NCBI GenBank assembly: GCA_022844275.1
Contig: JALHMB010000001.1
Span: forward strand, 682,001-746,000
Reading direction: 5' to 3'
DNA length: 64,000 bases
Source of the DNA: Hyphomicrobiaceae bacterium
GTDB lineage: Bacteria; Pseudomonadota; Alphaproteobacteria; Rhizobiales; Hyphomicrobiaceae
Shown here: piece by piece, positions 20,228 to 29,471 of the stretch
Position numbering within the stretch: the first letter of the stretch is position 1
How the letters are laid out: every line of letters begins with the position of its first letter
Notes under the pieces: generated by a model
What the model saw: only the letters and a program-made list of their open reading frames with translations
Databases searched by the model: none
What the model was told of the DNA's origin: nothing
Translations under genes and position numbers: made by a program

Positions 20228-21952
20228 TCAGTGCTGTCTGAGTTGGCGCCTCTTCGCATCCGTTTCGGCAGCGGCGACCGATGTTCCATCAGATGAGAGC
20301 GCGACGCCATAGACATCATAGGCAATAGCAGAGGACACGTAGCCGCCCTGCACGTCCTTGAGAACCGCCGCCGGATCGCGCTCGGTGGGATCGCCGTAGC
20401 CCCCGCCACCGGCGCAGCTGACCGAGTACACGTCGCCCGGCATCAACTGCAGCGTCCGCTTTGGATGCACTGGCTTGCTGTTGACCCGCACGGATGATGG
20501 CGTGCCGGCGGCTCCGCCGGCCACTCCCTGTGCTGGATGCTCCAAGCGGTCCAACCGCACACCCATCGTAATGGCCTCCGAGGCCTCCGAACGAACGCTG
20601 AGTTCCGAGGCAAGTCCACCGCGTTGGCGCCCAGCACCGCCCGAGTCGTTCACGAGCTCCTTCTTGAGGAAAAGCAGCGGCTTCTCGTTCTCGGTGATCT
20701 CAACGGGGATGCCCGCGATGTTTGCCGGCCACCCAATGGACGAGACACCATCCATATTCGGGCGCGCGCCCATACCTCCGTTCAGGAACATGATGTCGAC
20801 GTAGCGCCTTCCGCCATTCCCCGTGCCGAGATAGGCCGTCAGATGAGGCGGCGTGCCGCTCTCGGCAATCACCCGCTCGGGAACAATTTTGCCAAGTGCC
20901 TGGAAGATCATGCCTTGAAGGTACATTGCTACCAGAGCCCGTGCGCCGAGCGCAGCCGGATACGTGGCGTTGATGACAGTGCCCTCAGGCACCGTATACT
21001 TGATCCGCTTGAGCATCGCGCCGTTCACGGGTACGGCCGGATGCGCCACGCAAATACAGGCGTGCGCAATGTCTGCGAAAGACCAGCGTTTCGTGCAGTT
21101 GATGCCGAACTCCTGCTGTCGCGAAGTTCCCGTGCAGTCGACGTGGATCTCGTCGGCTGAAACCTCGATCGTACAATTGAGCGTGATGGGCTCGCTGAAC
21201 CCGTCCGTCTCCACCGAAGCGCCGTAAGTACCCGGGGGGATTGTGGAGATCGCTTGCCGCATGGCCTGATCGGAGCGGCGCCACACCTCCGCAAACAGCG
21301 CGTCGGCATTGTCGAGCCCACGCGCTTCGAGAAACTCCACCATCCGCTGCGTCATCGTGGTGTTTGACGCAAGCTGAGCCATGATGTCGCCGACGACAAT
21401 ATCGGGCACGCGCACGTTCATGCGGATGATGCGGAAGAGATCCTCGTTCGGCTCACCCTCATTGAACAGTTTGATGATCGGCAGGCGGAAACCTTCCTCG
21501 AATATCTCTCTCGAGTCCGCAGAAAGAAGCCGACCGCCAACGTCAGGCGAATGCGAGACGCTCATAGCGTACGCCACGATCCGGCCTTTAAAGAAGATCG
21601 GAGATACGAGGAATATGTCGTTGATCTGACTCGCACCTATCCACGGATCCGTCGTCATCACGGCATCGCCGGGCTTGAGCGTCTCCGGCGGATAGAACGC
21701 CAGAAAATCATGCAGTGCTTGGGCCATGCATCCAAGGAAGGACGGCAGCCCATGCCTCCCCTGCGCAATCATTTCGCCGCGCGTGTCGAAGAGCGCGCAA
21801 CTGAAGTCCCAGGCCTCAGTGACGATGCGTGAAAATGCGGTGCGCAACAGCGTGACCTGAGCCTCATCCACAATGGACATAAGCTTGTTCCATGACATGG
21901 TCAGTGTCGTCGCATCAATGGCAGGAGAAGCGGGAGAGCTCATAGGCGTCAT
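20228..21952 (-). CDS. Hydantoinase B/oxoprolinase family protein
   Basis: VMTTDPWIGASQINDIFLVSPIF; NDSGGAGRQRGG; GGGGYGDPTERDPAAV; 4-bp overlap with the HyuA at 21949. Confidence 0.92.
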   Translation of the reverse strand: MTPMSSPASPAIDATTLTMSWNKLMSIVDEAQVTLLRTAFSRIVTEAWDFSCALFDTRGEMIAQGRHGLPSFLGCMAQALHDFLAFYPPETLKPGDAVMTTDPWIGASQINDIFLVSPIFFKGRIVAYAMSVSHSPDVGGRLLSADSREIFEEGFRLPIIKLFNEGEPNEDLFRIIRMNVRVPDIVVGDIMAQLASNTTMTQRMVEFLEARGLDNADALFAEVWRRSDQAMRQAISTIPPGTYGASVETDGFSEPITLNCTIEVSADEIHVDCTGTSRQQEFGINCTKRWSFADIAHACICVAHPAVPVNGAMLKRIKYTVPEGTVINATYPAALGARALVAMYLQGMIFQALGKIVPERVIAESGTPPHLTAYLGTGNGGRRYVDIMFLNGGMGARPNMDGVSSIGWPANIAGIPVEITENEKPLLFLKKELVNDSGGAGRQRGGLASELSVRSEASEAITMGVRLDRLEHPAQGVAGGAAGTPSSVRVNSKPVHPKRTLQLMPGDVYSVSCAGGGGYGDPTERDPAAVLKDVQGGYVSSAIAYDVYGVALSSDGTSVAAAETDAKRRQLRQH

Positions 21953-24048
21953 CCTTCAAGCGAGATCACGAGCATGCGGAGCGCATCGACGGTGACGCTT
22001 GCTCCAGGAGGCACCACTGTCGTGGACTCCAGATCCTCAACGATGGCAGGCCCCGACAATCGGGCGCCCGGGAGAAGGCGATCCCGCTGATAGACCGGAC
22101 AATCGACTGGAGATGGCTGCCCCACAAACGACACCGGGCGGCGGGACTTCGGTGTGACGTCCGAAGAGGCTGAGCCGTGACTCGGCCAGCTTTCCGGTAG
22201 CTTCGGCGCTGCGCTCGATACAGTGAGCCGCCAGCTCACCGTTTCCACAGGCACTTCGCGAATATCCCGCCCGTAGTGCTTGCGATAGGCCGCATAAAAG
22301 TCCTCGTGCAAGCGCTCGAGGAAATCTGGACCCAGTGGACCGGACGGCAACGGCACACTTACTTCGTAGCGTTGGCTTAGGTAGCGCATGTCCGCAGAGC
22401 GCGTGACGACGATGCCTTCGGTGATGCCGGCTTCGGCGAGATAGGCGCGCCCATCCTTCTCCTGTGCCGCGTAGCGCTCGTTGACGACGGACCAGTCGAC
22501 GTCCTTCAGCTCGCGCATGTAGCCAAACACGAAGTCGAATGAGACCGGAGACGCAAGACACCCGAGAGCGGAGAGTACCCCGGCTGCGACCGGGACACGC
22601 ACTTCGCGAATGCCCAGACGCCGCGCCACATCACACACATGCGCCGGAGCGGCGCCGCCAAAGGCCAGCATCGTGAAGCCGCGGAGATCGATACCCTGCT
22701 CGGCCGCATATACAGACGCAGCATTGGCCATGTTGTCGTTGACGACCTCGTAGACACTCAACGCCGCGCGCGTCGTGTCGACGCCGAGCCCCTTCCCGAC
22801 CGCGCTATCGACCGCTGTCGCTGCCTTGTCGGTCAGCAACTTCATCTTTCCGCCAAGGAAGTAGTCGGCATTGAGGTAGCCGAGGAGAAGATCCGCATCG
22901 GTTACCGTGGCCGATGTTCCTCCATTCCCGTAGCAGGCGGGCCCTGGAACAGAACTCGCGCTCTCCGGACCGACATTGAGAAGGCCGAACTCGTTGACCT
23001 CGGCTATGCTCCCTCCACCGGCGCCGATCTCGATGAGGTCTACGGCAGGCGCCTTCAGAAGCAGGCCACTCCCCTTCTGAAAGCGACGCACGCGGGCAAC
23101 TTCAAGTTCAGTCGTCCGCGTAGGATCGCCGCCACTGATGAGAGAAATCTTGGCGGTCGTGCCCCCCATATCGAATGCAAGGATGTTGGGAATCGAGAGC
23201 TCACGCGCAAAGTGCGCGGCGATGGAGACGCCGGCCGCCGGGCCGGACTCGACGAGCCGCACAGGGAACTGCCGCGCGAGATCCAGGCTTAGCGTTCCTC
23301 CGCTCGAGCTCATGACGTAGAACGCCCCGCGCACGCCCCGTTCCTTGAGCGCACCAGAAAGCTCATGGAGATATTTCGCCATTAGTGGCTGGACATATGC
23401 ATTCGCCGCAGTCGTGGAAACGCGACCATACTCGCCTATTTCCGGCAGCACCTGAGATGAAAGCGATACGAATAACTTCGGGAACTGCGCCGCAACCGAT
23501 GCCACAACGTCTTCGTTGCTGGAGTTGGCATAGGAATGGAGAAAGCATACTGCGACGGCCTCTACGCCTTCGGCCGAAAGTCTACCCAATACCTCTTGCA
23601 CCTCTTCTTTTCGCGCGCCGACAATGATGCTGCCGTCGAAGCGCGTGCGCTCCTCCATGCCGATACGCCATTTCCGCGCCACCAGCGGCTCGGGAAATTC
23701 GATGAAGAGATCGTGGAGGTCGTAGCGCAGCTCAGTACCGGTCTCGAGAGTGTCGCGGAAGCCGCGTGTCGTCAGCAGCGCAGTACGCGCGCCCTTGCGT
23801 TCGATGATCGCGTTCGTCGCGAGTGTCGTGCCGTGAACGATCGTGCGAACAGACGCGTGCTCAGCCTTAGCCTGATCAAGCACCTGCTCAACGGCATTCA
23901 GGACGGCGAGTGCCGGCTGACTTGGCGTCGTCAGCACCTTCGCCGAGTAGATCGCCCCCTTTCCCTCATCGATGAGAACGATATCCGTAAACGTGCCACC
24001 GATATCGACACCGATGGCAATATTGTTCGTCACGACGGCATTCTCCAT
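21949..24048 (-). CDS. Hydantoinase/oxoprolinase subunit A (HyuA family)
   Basis: IGVDIGGTFTDIVLIDEG; IVHGTTLATNAIIERKGA; FDMGGTTAKISLI; AFGGAAPAHVCDVARRLG. Confidence 0.93.
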   Translation of the reverse strand: MENAVVTNNIAIGVDIGGTFTDIVLIDEGKGAIYSAKVLTTPSQPALAVLNAVEQVLDQAKAEHASVRTIVHGTTLATNAIIERKGARTALLTTRGFRDTLETGTELRYDLHDLFIEFPEPLVARKWRIGMEERTRFDGSIIVGARKEEVQEVLGRLSAEGVEAVAVCFLHSYANSSNEDVVASVAAQFPKLFVSLSSQVLPEIGEYGRVSTTAANAYVQPLMAKYLHELSGALKERGVRGAFYVMSSSGGTLSLDLARQFPVRLVESGPAAGVSIAAHFARELSIPNILAFDMGGTTAKISLISGGDPTRTTELEVARVRRFQKGSGLLLKAPAVDLIEIGAGGGSIAEVNEFGLLNVGPESASSVPGPACYGNGGTSATVTDADLLLGYLNADYFLGGKMKLLTDKAATAVDSAVGKGLGVDTTRAALSVYEVVNDNMANAASVYAAEQGIDLRGFTMLAFGGAAPAHVCDVARRLGIREVRVPVAAGVLSALGCLASPVSFDFVFGYMRELKDVDWSVVNERYAAQEKDGRAYLAEAGITEGIVVTRSADMRYLSQRYEVSVPLPSGPLGPDFLERLHEDFYAAYRKHYGRDIREVPVETVSWRLTVSSAAPKLPESWPSHGSASSDVTPKSRRPVSFVGQPSPVDCPVYQRDRLLPGARLSGPAIVEDLESTTVVPPGASVTVDALRMLVISLEG

Positions 24049-24297
24049 TCGCGTAGGCTCGTTCTCGTTTCGGCAACAAAGTCAATTAGCTTGTATTGAT
24101 GAGCACGAGCGCACTTTCGATGCGGCGCGCTCTTGCGTCAACATTCAATAATGCCTGTTTTGCCGACACTTTTTTGCATCGCTGCCTAATCACGTTTCTT
24201 GACGCTCTTCGCGGCGGAGCACTACGCTTTGCATCCATCGCTGAAGCTGGTGCACGCGAGCTCGACTTGGCGTGAAATTACATCTGGAGGATCACAC

Positions 24298-25281
24298 ATG
24301 AGACGTCTTTGGTTCTGTGCGATGGCGAGCCTCATCGCGAGTCTCCACTCGGTTCCGGATGCGTCTGCGCAGGCCAAGACGACGCTGCGCATAGGGCATG
24401 TCCTTTCGCTCACCTCGATCTCCGGCGTCGGTTCGCTCAAGCTGAAGGAACTTGCCGAGAAGCAGTCCGATGGCGAGTTGGAGATCCAGATCTTTCCCAA
24501 CGGCCAGTTGGGCGGCGAGCTCGAGATGATCTCTCAAGTCAGACTTGGGTCCCTGGACATGGCCATGACCGGCTCTGGTCCCATCGCTAACATCGAGCCG
24601 TCATTCTCTCTTACGGAGCTGCCGTTCATCTGGAAATCGGACGAGGCCGCGTGGAAGGTGCTGAACGGTCCGGTCGGGCAGAAGCTGCTGGCCTTGCTGG
24701 AGCCCAAGGGCATCAAGGCGCTCGGGTGGGGCGTCTGGGGGATGCGAGGCATCCTAACGAACGGTTTCCCTGTCACGACACCTGATGATCTCAAAGGTAA
24801 GAAAATCCGCATTATCGAGAACCAACTCTACGTGCGGACAATTCGCGCTTATGGGGCAAACCCCGTGCCGATGGCCTGGCCGGAAGTTTACTCGGCCCTC
24901 CAGCAGAAAACCATCGACGGCGTCGAGACGAATTATCACGGCATGAGCGACAGCAAGTTGTACGAGCCCGCTAAGTTCCTTGTCGTTTCCGACCACATCT
25001 GGACCGCGACAGTCTTCACGATCAACGCGAAGAAGCTGGCGTCACTGACGCCGAAGCAGCAGAGCGCCCTGGCGGCGGCTGCCAAGGAAGCGGGGCAGGC
25101 AATGTTCGTCTCTGCAGCCAAGTCGAATGCCGATGGCATCGCTTTGATGGAGAAGAATGGCGTGAAGGTCGTCCGGCCTGACCGCGCGCTCTTCGAGAAG
25201 GCAGTGGAGCCCGTTCACAAGTACTTCTCGCATCTCGTGGGGCCGGATCTCCTCGAGGAAGCCAAAGCAGCACAGAACTGA
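24298..25281 (+). CDS. TRAP transporter substrate-binding protein (DctP family)
   Basis: Signal peptide from ATG 24298 (SD GGAGG); GGELEMISQVRLGSLDMAMTGSGPIANIEPSFSLTELPFIW; followed by DctQ/DctM. Confidence 0.92.
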   Translation: MRRLWFCAMASLIASLHSVPDASAQAKTTLRIGHVLSLTSISGVGSLKLKELAEKQSDGELEIQIFPNGQLGGELEMISQVRLGSLDMAMTGSGPIANIEPSFSLTELPFIWKSDEAAWKVLNGPVGQKLLALLEPKGIKALGWGVWGMRGILTNGFPVTTPDDLKGKKIRIIENQLYVRTIRAYGANPVPMAWPEVYSALQQKTIDGVETNYHGMSDSKLYEPAKFLVVSDHIWTATVFTINAKKLASLTPKQQSALAAAAKEAGQAMFVSAAKSNADGIALMEKNGVKVVRPDRALFEKAVEPVHKYFSHLVGPDLLEEAKAAQN

Positions 25282-25365
25282 CGCGCCGGAGCGTCGCAGT
25301 CCTCTCGTGGTGCCTGCGGCGCCGGCGTGCTCGTGGTTGAATATCCAGTCATGTGATGGGGTGGA

Positions 25366-25971
25366 ATGATTGAAGTGCCATTGGAACTGCTCGTCCTTCT
25401 CGGCGTCCTCGCAGTTCTCTCGATCTTCCTCACGATCATCATTCGCAATGACTTCCGCACCTCCGCCGGAGCATTCGATCCCTGGGCCATGATCGAGGGC
25501 TTGGTGAGCCTCTTCCTGGTTCTTGTGATGGTCGCAGCCGCAACGCTGCAGATCATAGTGCGCTACTTCGACATCGCGGCGTTTGATCTACACTGGACCG
25601 AAGAGCTCGGGCGCCTTGCCCTGGTATGGGCGGCATTCTGGGGAGCCGCGTGCCTGCAGCGACTCGACGATCACATACGGATGACCGCGCTCTACGACTA
25701 CATCCCCGACAAGGGCAAAGCCGTCTTCAGGATCCTGGGAGATGTCACGACGCTGGCCGTGCTCGTGCTGATTGTATGGTTTGGATGGCAGACCGCGCGA
25801 AATCTCGACATTATGATGACGATCGCGCTAGGCGTGCCTCTCTCCGTCTTCGCCTATCCGGTGCCGATCGCCGGCGCCCTGATGATGATCTACACCGCAA
25901 TCACGCTTGTCCGTCGGCTCTCAGGGCGCGAGCCCGCACCTGCCCGACCCGAAATCGCAACGGAAGTTTGA
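25366..25971 (+). CDS. TRAP transporter small permease (DctQ family)
   Basis: Four hydrophobic segments; HWTEELGRLALVWAAFWGAACLQRLDDHIRM. Confidence 0.9.
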   Translation: MIEVPLELLVLLGVLAVLSIFLTIIIRNDFRTSAGAFDPWAMIEGLVSLFLVLVMVAAATLQIIVRYFDIAAFDLHWTEELGRLALVWAAFWGAACLQRLDDHIRMTALYDYIPDKGKAVFRILGDVTTLAVLVLIVWFGWQTARNLDIMMTIALGVPLSVFAYPVPIAGALMMIYTAITLVRRLSGREPAPARPEIATEV

Positions 25972-25972
25972 C

Positions 25973-27265
25973 ATGAGCGGATTGTGGGCGGTTCTTGCCG
26001 TCTTTGCTGCACTGTTTCTGCTTCGGGTGCCGATAGCCATCGTTCTGATTGCGTCGTCTATTGTCGGGCTGTGGCTTGCGCCTGCACCAATCCCACTTTC
26101 GACGCTGCCCACAACCCTTTGGCAGGGCATCAATCACTTCGTCCTGATGGCGATCCCCTTCTTCATCCTGATGGGTGATCTCGCCCTGGTTAGCGGCGTG
26201 ACGCAGCGTCTCGTCAATCTGGCTAAGGCGTTCGTCGGTCACATCGCCGGCGGCCTTGCCCATGTCAGCGTCATCGTCAATGTGATCATGGCCGGAATGT
26301 CCGGATCGGATCTCGCCGATGCAGCCGCGACCGGCAAGATACTCATTCCAGCAATGAAGAGCAGCGGCTATCCAACGGGCTACGCAGCATCGATCATCGC
26401 AGGTGCAGCGACCATTGGCCCTCTGATTCCGCCAAGCATAGCCTTCGTCATCTTTGCCGCCGCGACGGACGAATCCGTGGGGCGCCTGTTTTTGGCAGGT
26501 GCTATCCCTGGCGCCATGCTCGGCCTGTTCCTCATGATTCAGGCGTACTTCGTGGCCAAACGAAATGGCTATCCGCGCGAGGTGCGCGTCAACTGGCCTG
26601 GGCGGGCGCACGCGACGTTGGCGAGCTTGCCAGCACTCGCCGTTCCAGTGATCGTTCTCGGCAGCATACTTGCCGGTCTGGCGACCCCAACAGAAGCTGC
26701 CGTTCTGGGCGTGCTCGCGGTGATCGTAATCGGCGGCCTCATATATAGGGAACTCGACGCCGCAACCTTTGCGCGCCAGTGCCTGTCCACGGTTTCTACC
26801 GTTGGGTCCGTCTTCATAATCATTGCGGCCGCCGCTGCGTTCGGCCGCGTACTCACACTCTATGGCGCAGCCGACGGCCTGACGGTCTGGTTCACGGCCC
26901 TGACCAACAGCCCCATTGTGTTTCTTATTCTGATCAATATCCTTTTCCTGCTCCTGGGCTGCCTTCTCGACACCGTACCTATACTGTTGGTGCTCGTGCC
27001 GCTGCTCATGCCGACCGTCAAAGCTCTCGGCATCGATACCGTGCACTTCGGCGTGATCACGGTCTTCAATCTACTGATCGGCCTGGTAACCCCGCCATAC
27101 GGCCTGACCATGTATCTTCTCTGCCGGATGTCCGGCATCTCGCTTCAAGAGTTCTGGCGATATCAATGGCCAATCTTTGGGACCATGCTCTTCGCCTTGG
27201 CACTGGTAACGTTCGTGCCCCAATTGGCGACTTGGCTGCCCAACCTGATCATGCCCATCAAATAG
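25973..27265 (+). CDS. TRAP transporter large permease (DctM family)
   Basis: Multi-TM; FFILMGDLALVSGVTQRLVNLAKAFVGHIAGGLAHVSVIVNVIMAGMSGSDLADAAATGKILIPAM. Confidence 0.93.
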   Translation: MSGLWAVLAVFAALFLLRVPIAIVLIASSIVGLWLAPAPIPLSTLPTTLWQGINHFVLMAIPFFILMGDLALVSGVTQRLVNLAKAFVGHIAGGLAHVSVIVNVIMAGMSGSDLADAAATGKILIPAMKSSGYPTGYAASIIAGAATIGPLIPPSIAFVIFAAATDESVGRLFLAGAIPGAMLGLFLMIQAYFVAKRNGYPREVRVNWPGRAHATLASLPALAVPVIVLGSILAGLATPTEAAVLGVLAVIVIGGLIYRELDAATFARQCLSTVSTVGSVFIIIAAAAAFGRVLTLYGAADGLTVWFTALTNSPIVFLILINILFLLLGCLLDTVPILLVLVPLLMPTVKALGIDTVHFGVITVFNLLIGLVTPPYGLTMYLLCRMSGISLQEFWRYQWPIFGTMLFALALVTFVPQLATWLPNLIMPIK

Positions 27266-27442
27266 GTCGCCGACTGTCGAAGCCGGATTCCCGAAGTGCG
27301 CGCTCGCTGTGACATAGCCATCGGCGACATCCTCGGCGAGGGCTCGCCTGGAGCGCGGTGCGGGCCAATTGAGAATTAGGCACGAGGTCAGCGGCGAGAT
27401 CGTCTTTCACAACCTATACCGCCGCCGGGTGAACAGTCTGCT

Positions 27443-27853
27443 CTATGTCTTCGAAGGTATTTGCGGCTTTGCGCCCGCCGGAGGCGTAATCAGTGGCGGA
27501 ACTGCGGGATTGGTCCGCAAGGTCTCGAGATAAGCGAGAATATCGTGAATCTCATCTCGCGTGAGCTGGTTATCCGGCATTGGCAGGTGGGGCAAGATAA
27601 GAACGTTGCTGATCCGCTCAGCCGACTGTCCAGGGCTGTTTGCAATACCCCGCAACGTGCCGATGCCCGCAGGCACCGCCGTATTGCCCGCGCCATCAAT
27701 CAAGTGACAGTTGGAACAGAGGCGGACTGCCAACTCGCGGCCGCGCGTTGCCGACGGATCTTTCGCTTGGGCGAGGGCGCTATCCGAAATCACGAAAAGG
27801 CAGGCTGCGACCGCCATTCCTCCAGCGAGTTTGCTCGCGCTCCCGCTCCACAT
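27443..27853 (-). CDS. Class I c-type cytochrome, exported
   Basis: Signal peptide; haem motif CSNCH; distal LPMPDNQLTRDEIHDILAYLETL. Confidence 0.88.
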   Translation of the reverse strand: MWSGSASKLAGGMAVAACLFVISDSALAQAKDPSATRGRELAVRLCSNCHLIDGAGNTAVPAGIGTLRGIANSPGQSAERISNVLILPHLPMPDNQLTRDEIHDILAYLETLRTNPAVPPLITPPAGAKPQIPSKT

Positions 27854-28125
27854 GCTCTAAATCCCTGCTGCCAAATCCGCGCGCCGTATTTCCACCAGAA
27901 CAGCACCTACGAGCCTCGTAGTCCTTGACGCAGCGCAAAGGTAACGGCCCCATGCGGACCTTCGCCCGTGGCCTCCGGCGGACATGGTGCGCCGCGTTGT
28001 TTTGCCTATGAGGAAATTGAGCTCCGCCATAGGAAATATCCATGTGAACGACTAAAATGGCCCTGTATGCCTTTCGAATTGGCCACGATGATCCGTGTAG
28101 CAGCTTCGCAGGGGAGCACTGAGGT

Positions 28126-29004
28126 TTGCAGGACTTCGAATACCACAGGCCGAAAAGCGCAGCCGCCGCGGTCGAGGCATTGTGCAGCGGCGAGGCCCGC
28201 GTGCTTGCAGGCGGCACGGACCTCATTCCGCAGTTGCGCGAGGGCCGCCGACTTGCGCGACATCTCGTCGACCTGAAGCGCATCCCCGAACTGACAGCCA
28301 TCGTGGCACTGCCCGGAGGAGCGATCTCGATCGGCGCTGCTGCGACGCTCACATCTATCGCCCAACATCCATCAATTGCAGCTCACTATCCGTCGATCGC
28401 CCAATCGGCGCGATTGGTTGGCAGCCTTCAGGTACAGAACCGCGCCAGCCTCGGCGGGAATATTTGCAATGCCGCACCGTCCGCAGATGCGGTTCCGCCG
28501 CTCATCTGTCATGAGGCTCGCGCGACAATCGCTGGCCGCAGTGGGCAACGCGAGATGGCCGTCGGCGAGTTGTTTCGGGGGCCGGGACGCACGTTGCTCG
28601 AAGCAGATGAGCTGCTGACCGCCATCATTCTTCCGCCACCTCCGACAAGATCAGCCGCGCGCTATCTGCGCTTTACGCCAAGACGCGAGATGGACATCGC
28701 CATTGCCGGCGCTGGAGTTTGGCTCTCCCTCGACACGCGAGGTTCAGTTGCAGCTGCCCGAATTGTGCTGGCATCCGTCGGACCAACCCCTATGCGAGCC
28801 CATGCCGCTGAAGCAGCACTGCTCGGCGAGCAGCCATCCAAGGCTCTGCTCATCGAGGCTGGCCGCATTGCCGCGGGAGAGTCGCAACCGATCTCGGATA
28901 CCCGCGGCTCGGCAGACTATCGGCGCGAGCTCGTGTCGGTGCTGACGAAGCGCGCCCTTTCCGACTGTTGCGTGCAGCTGAAGGCCGAAGGAGCCATCGC
29001 ATGA
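28126..29004 (+). CDS. FAD-binding subunit of xanthine dehydrogenase/CO-dehydrogenase family
   Basis: TTG start; ARVLAGGTDLIPQLREGR; NRASLGGNICNAAPSADAVPPLI. Confidence 0.9.
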   Translation: MQDFEYHRPKSAAAAVEALCSGEARVLAGGTDLIPQLREGRRLARHLVDLKRIPELTAIVALPGGAISIGAAATLTSIAQHPSIAAHYPSIAQSARLVGSLQVQNRASLGGNICNAAPSADAVPPLICHEARATIAGRSGQREMAVGELFRGPGRTLLEADELLTAIILPPPPTRSAARYLRFTPRREMDIAIAGAGVWLSLDTRGSVAAARIVLASVGPTPMRAHAAEAALLGEQPSKALLIEAGRIAAGESQPISDTRGSADYRRELVSVLTKRALSDCCVQLKAEGAIA

Positions 29005-29468
29005 GGATGATGATCACCTGCACGGTCAACGGCGAGGAGCGTACGGTGCTCGCCGACACGCGAGACACGCTGCTCGGATTTTTGCGCGAGCGTCTCGGCT
29101 TCACCGGCACGAAGGAAGGGTGTGGCAATGGTAATTGCGGCACGTGCACTGTTTTGATGGATGGTGCTGCTGTGAACGCCTGCCTGGTGTTGGCGCAGGA
29201 GGCGTCGGAGAGCGAGATCGTCACGATCGAAGGCATTGCTGACGGAGACAAGCTGCACCCGATCCAGGAAGCGCTCGTTGCGCACGGCGGCACGCAATGC
29301 GGGTTCTGCACGCCAGGGATCGTGATCTCCGCCAAGGCGCTGCTCGATAGTAATCCCGATCCGAGTGAGGCCGAGATCCGCCATGCAGTGGCCGGCAATC
29401 TGTGCCGCTGCACCGGTTACGGCAAGATCGTCGAGGCCATCGCGGCTGCGGCCGCTCAAAGGCGCTGA
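29001..29468 (+). CDS. (2Fe-2S)-binding subunit of xanthine dehydrogenase/CO-dehydrogenase family
   Basis: GCGNGNCGTCTVLMDG and CGFCTPG...NLCRCTGYGKI; start overlaps the previous gene. Confidence 0.93.
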   Translation: MRMMITCTVNGEERTVLADTRDTLLGFLRERLGFTGTKEGCGNGNCGTCTVLMDGAAVNACLVLAQEASESEIVTIEGIADGDKLHPIQEALVAHGGTQCGFCTPGIVISAKALLDSNPDPSEAEIRHAVAGNLCRCTGYGKIVEAIAAAAAQRR

Positions 29469-29471
29469 TCA

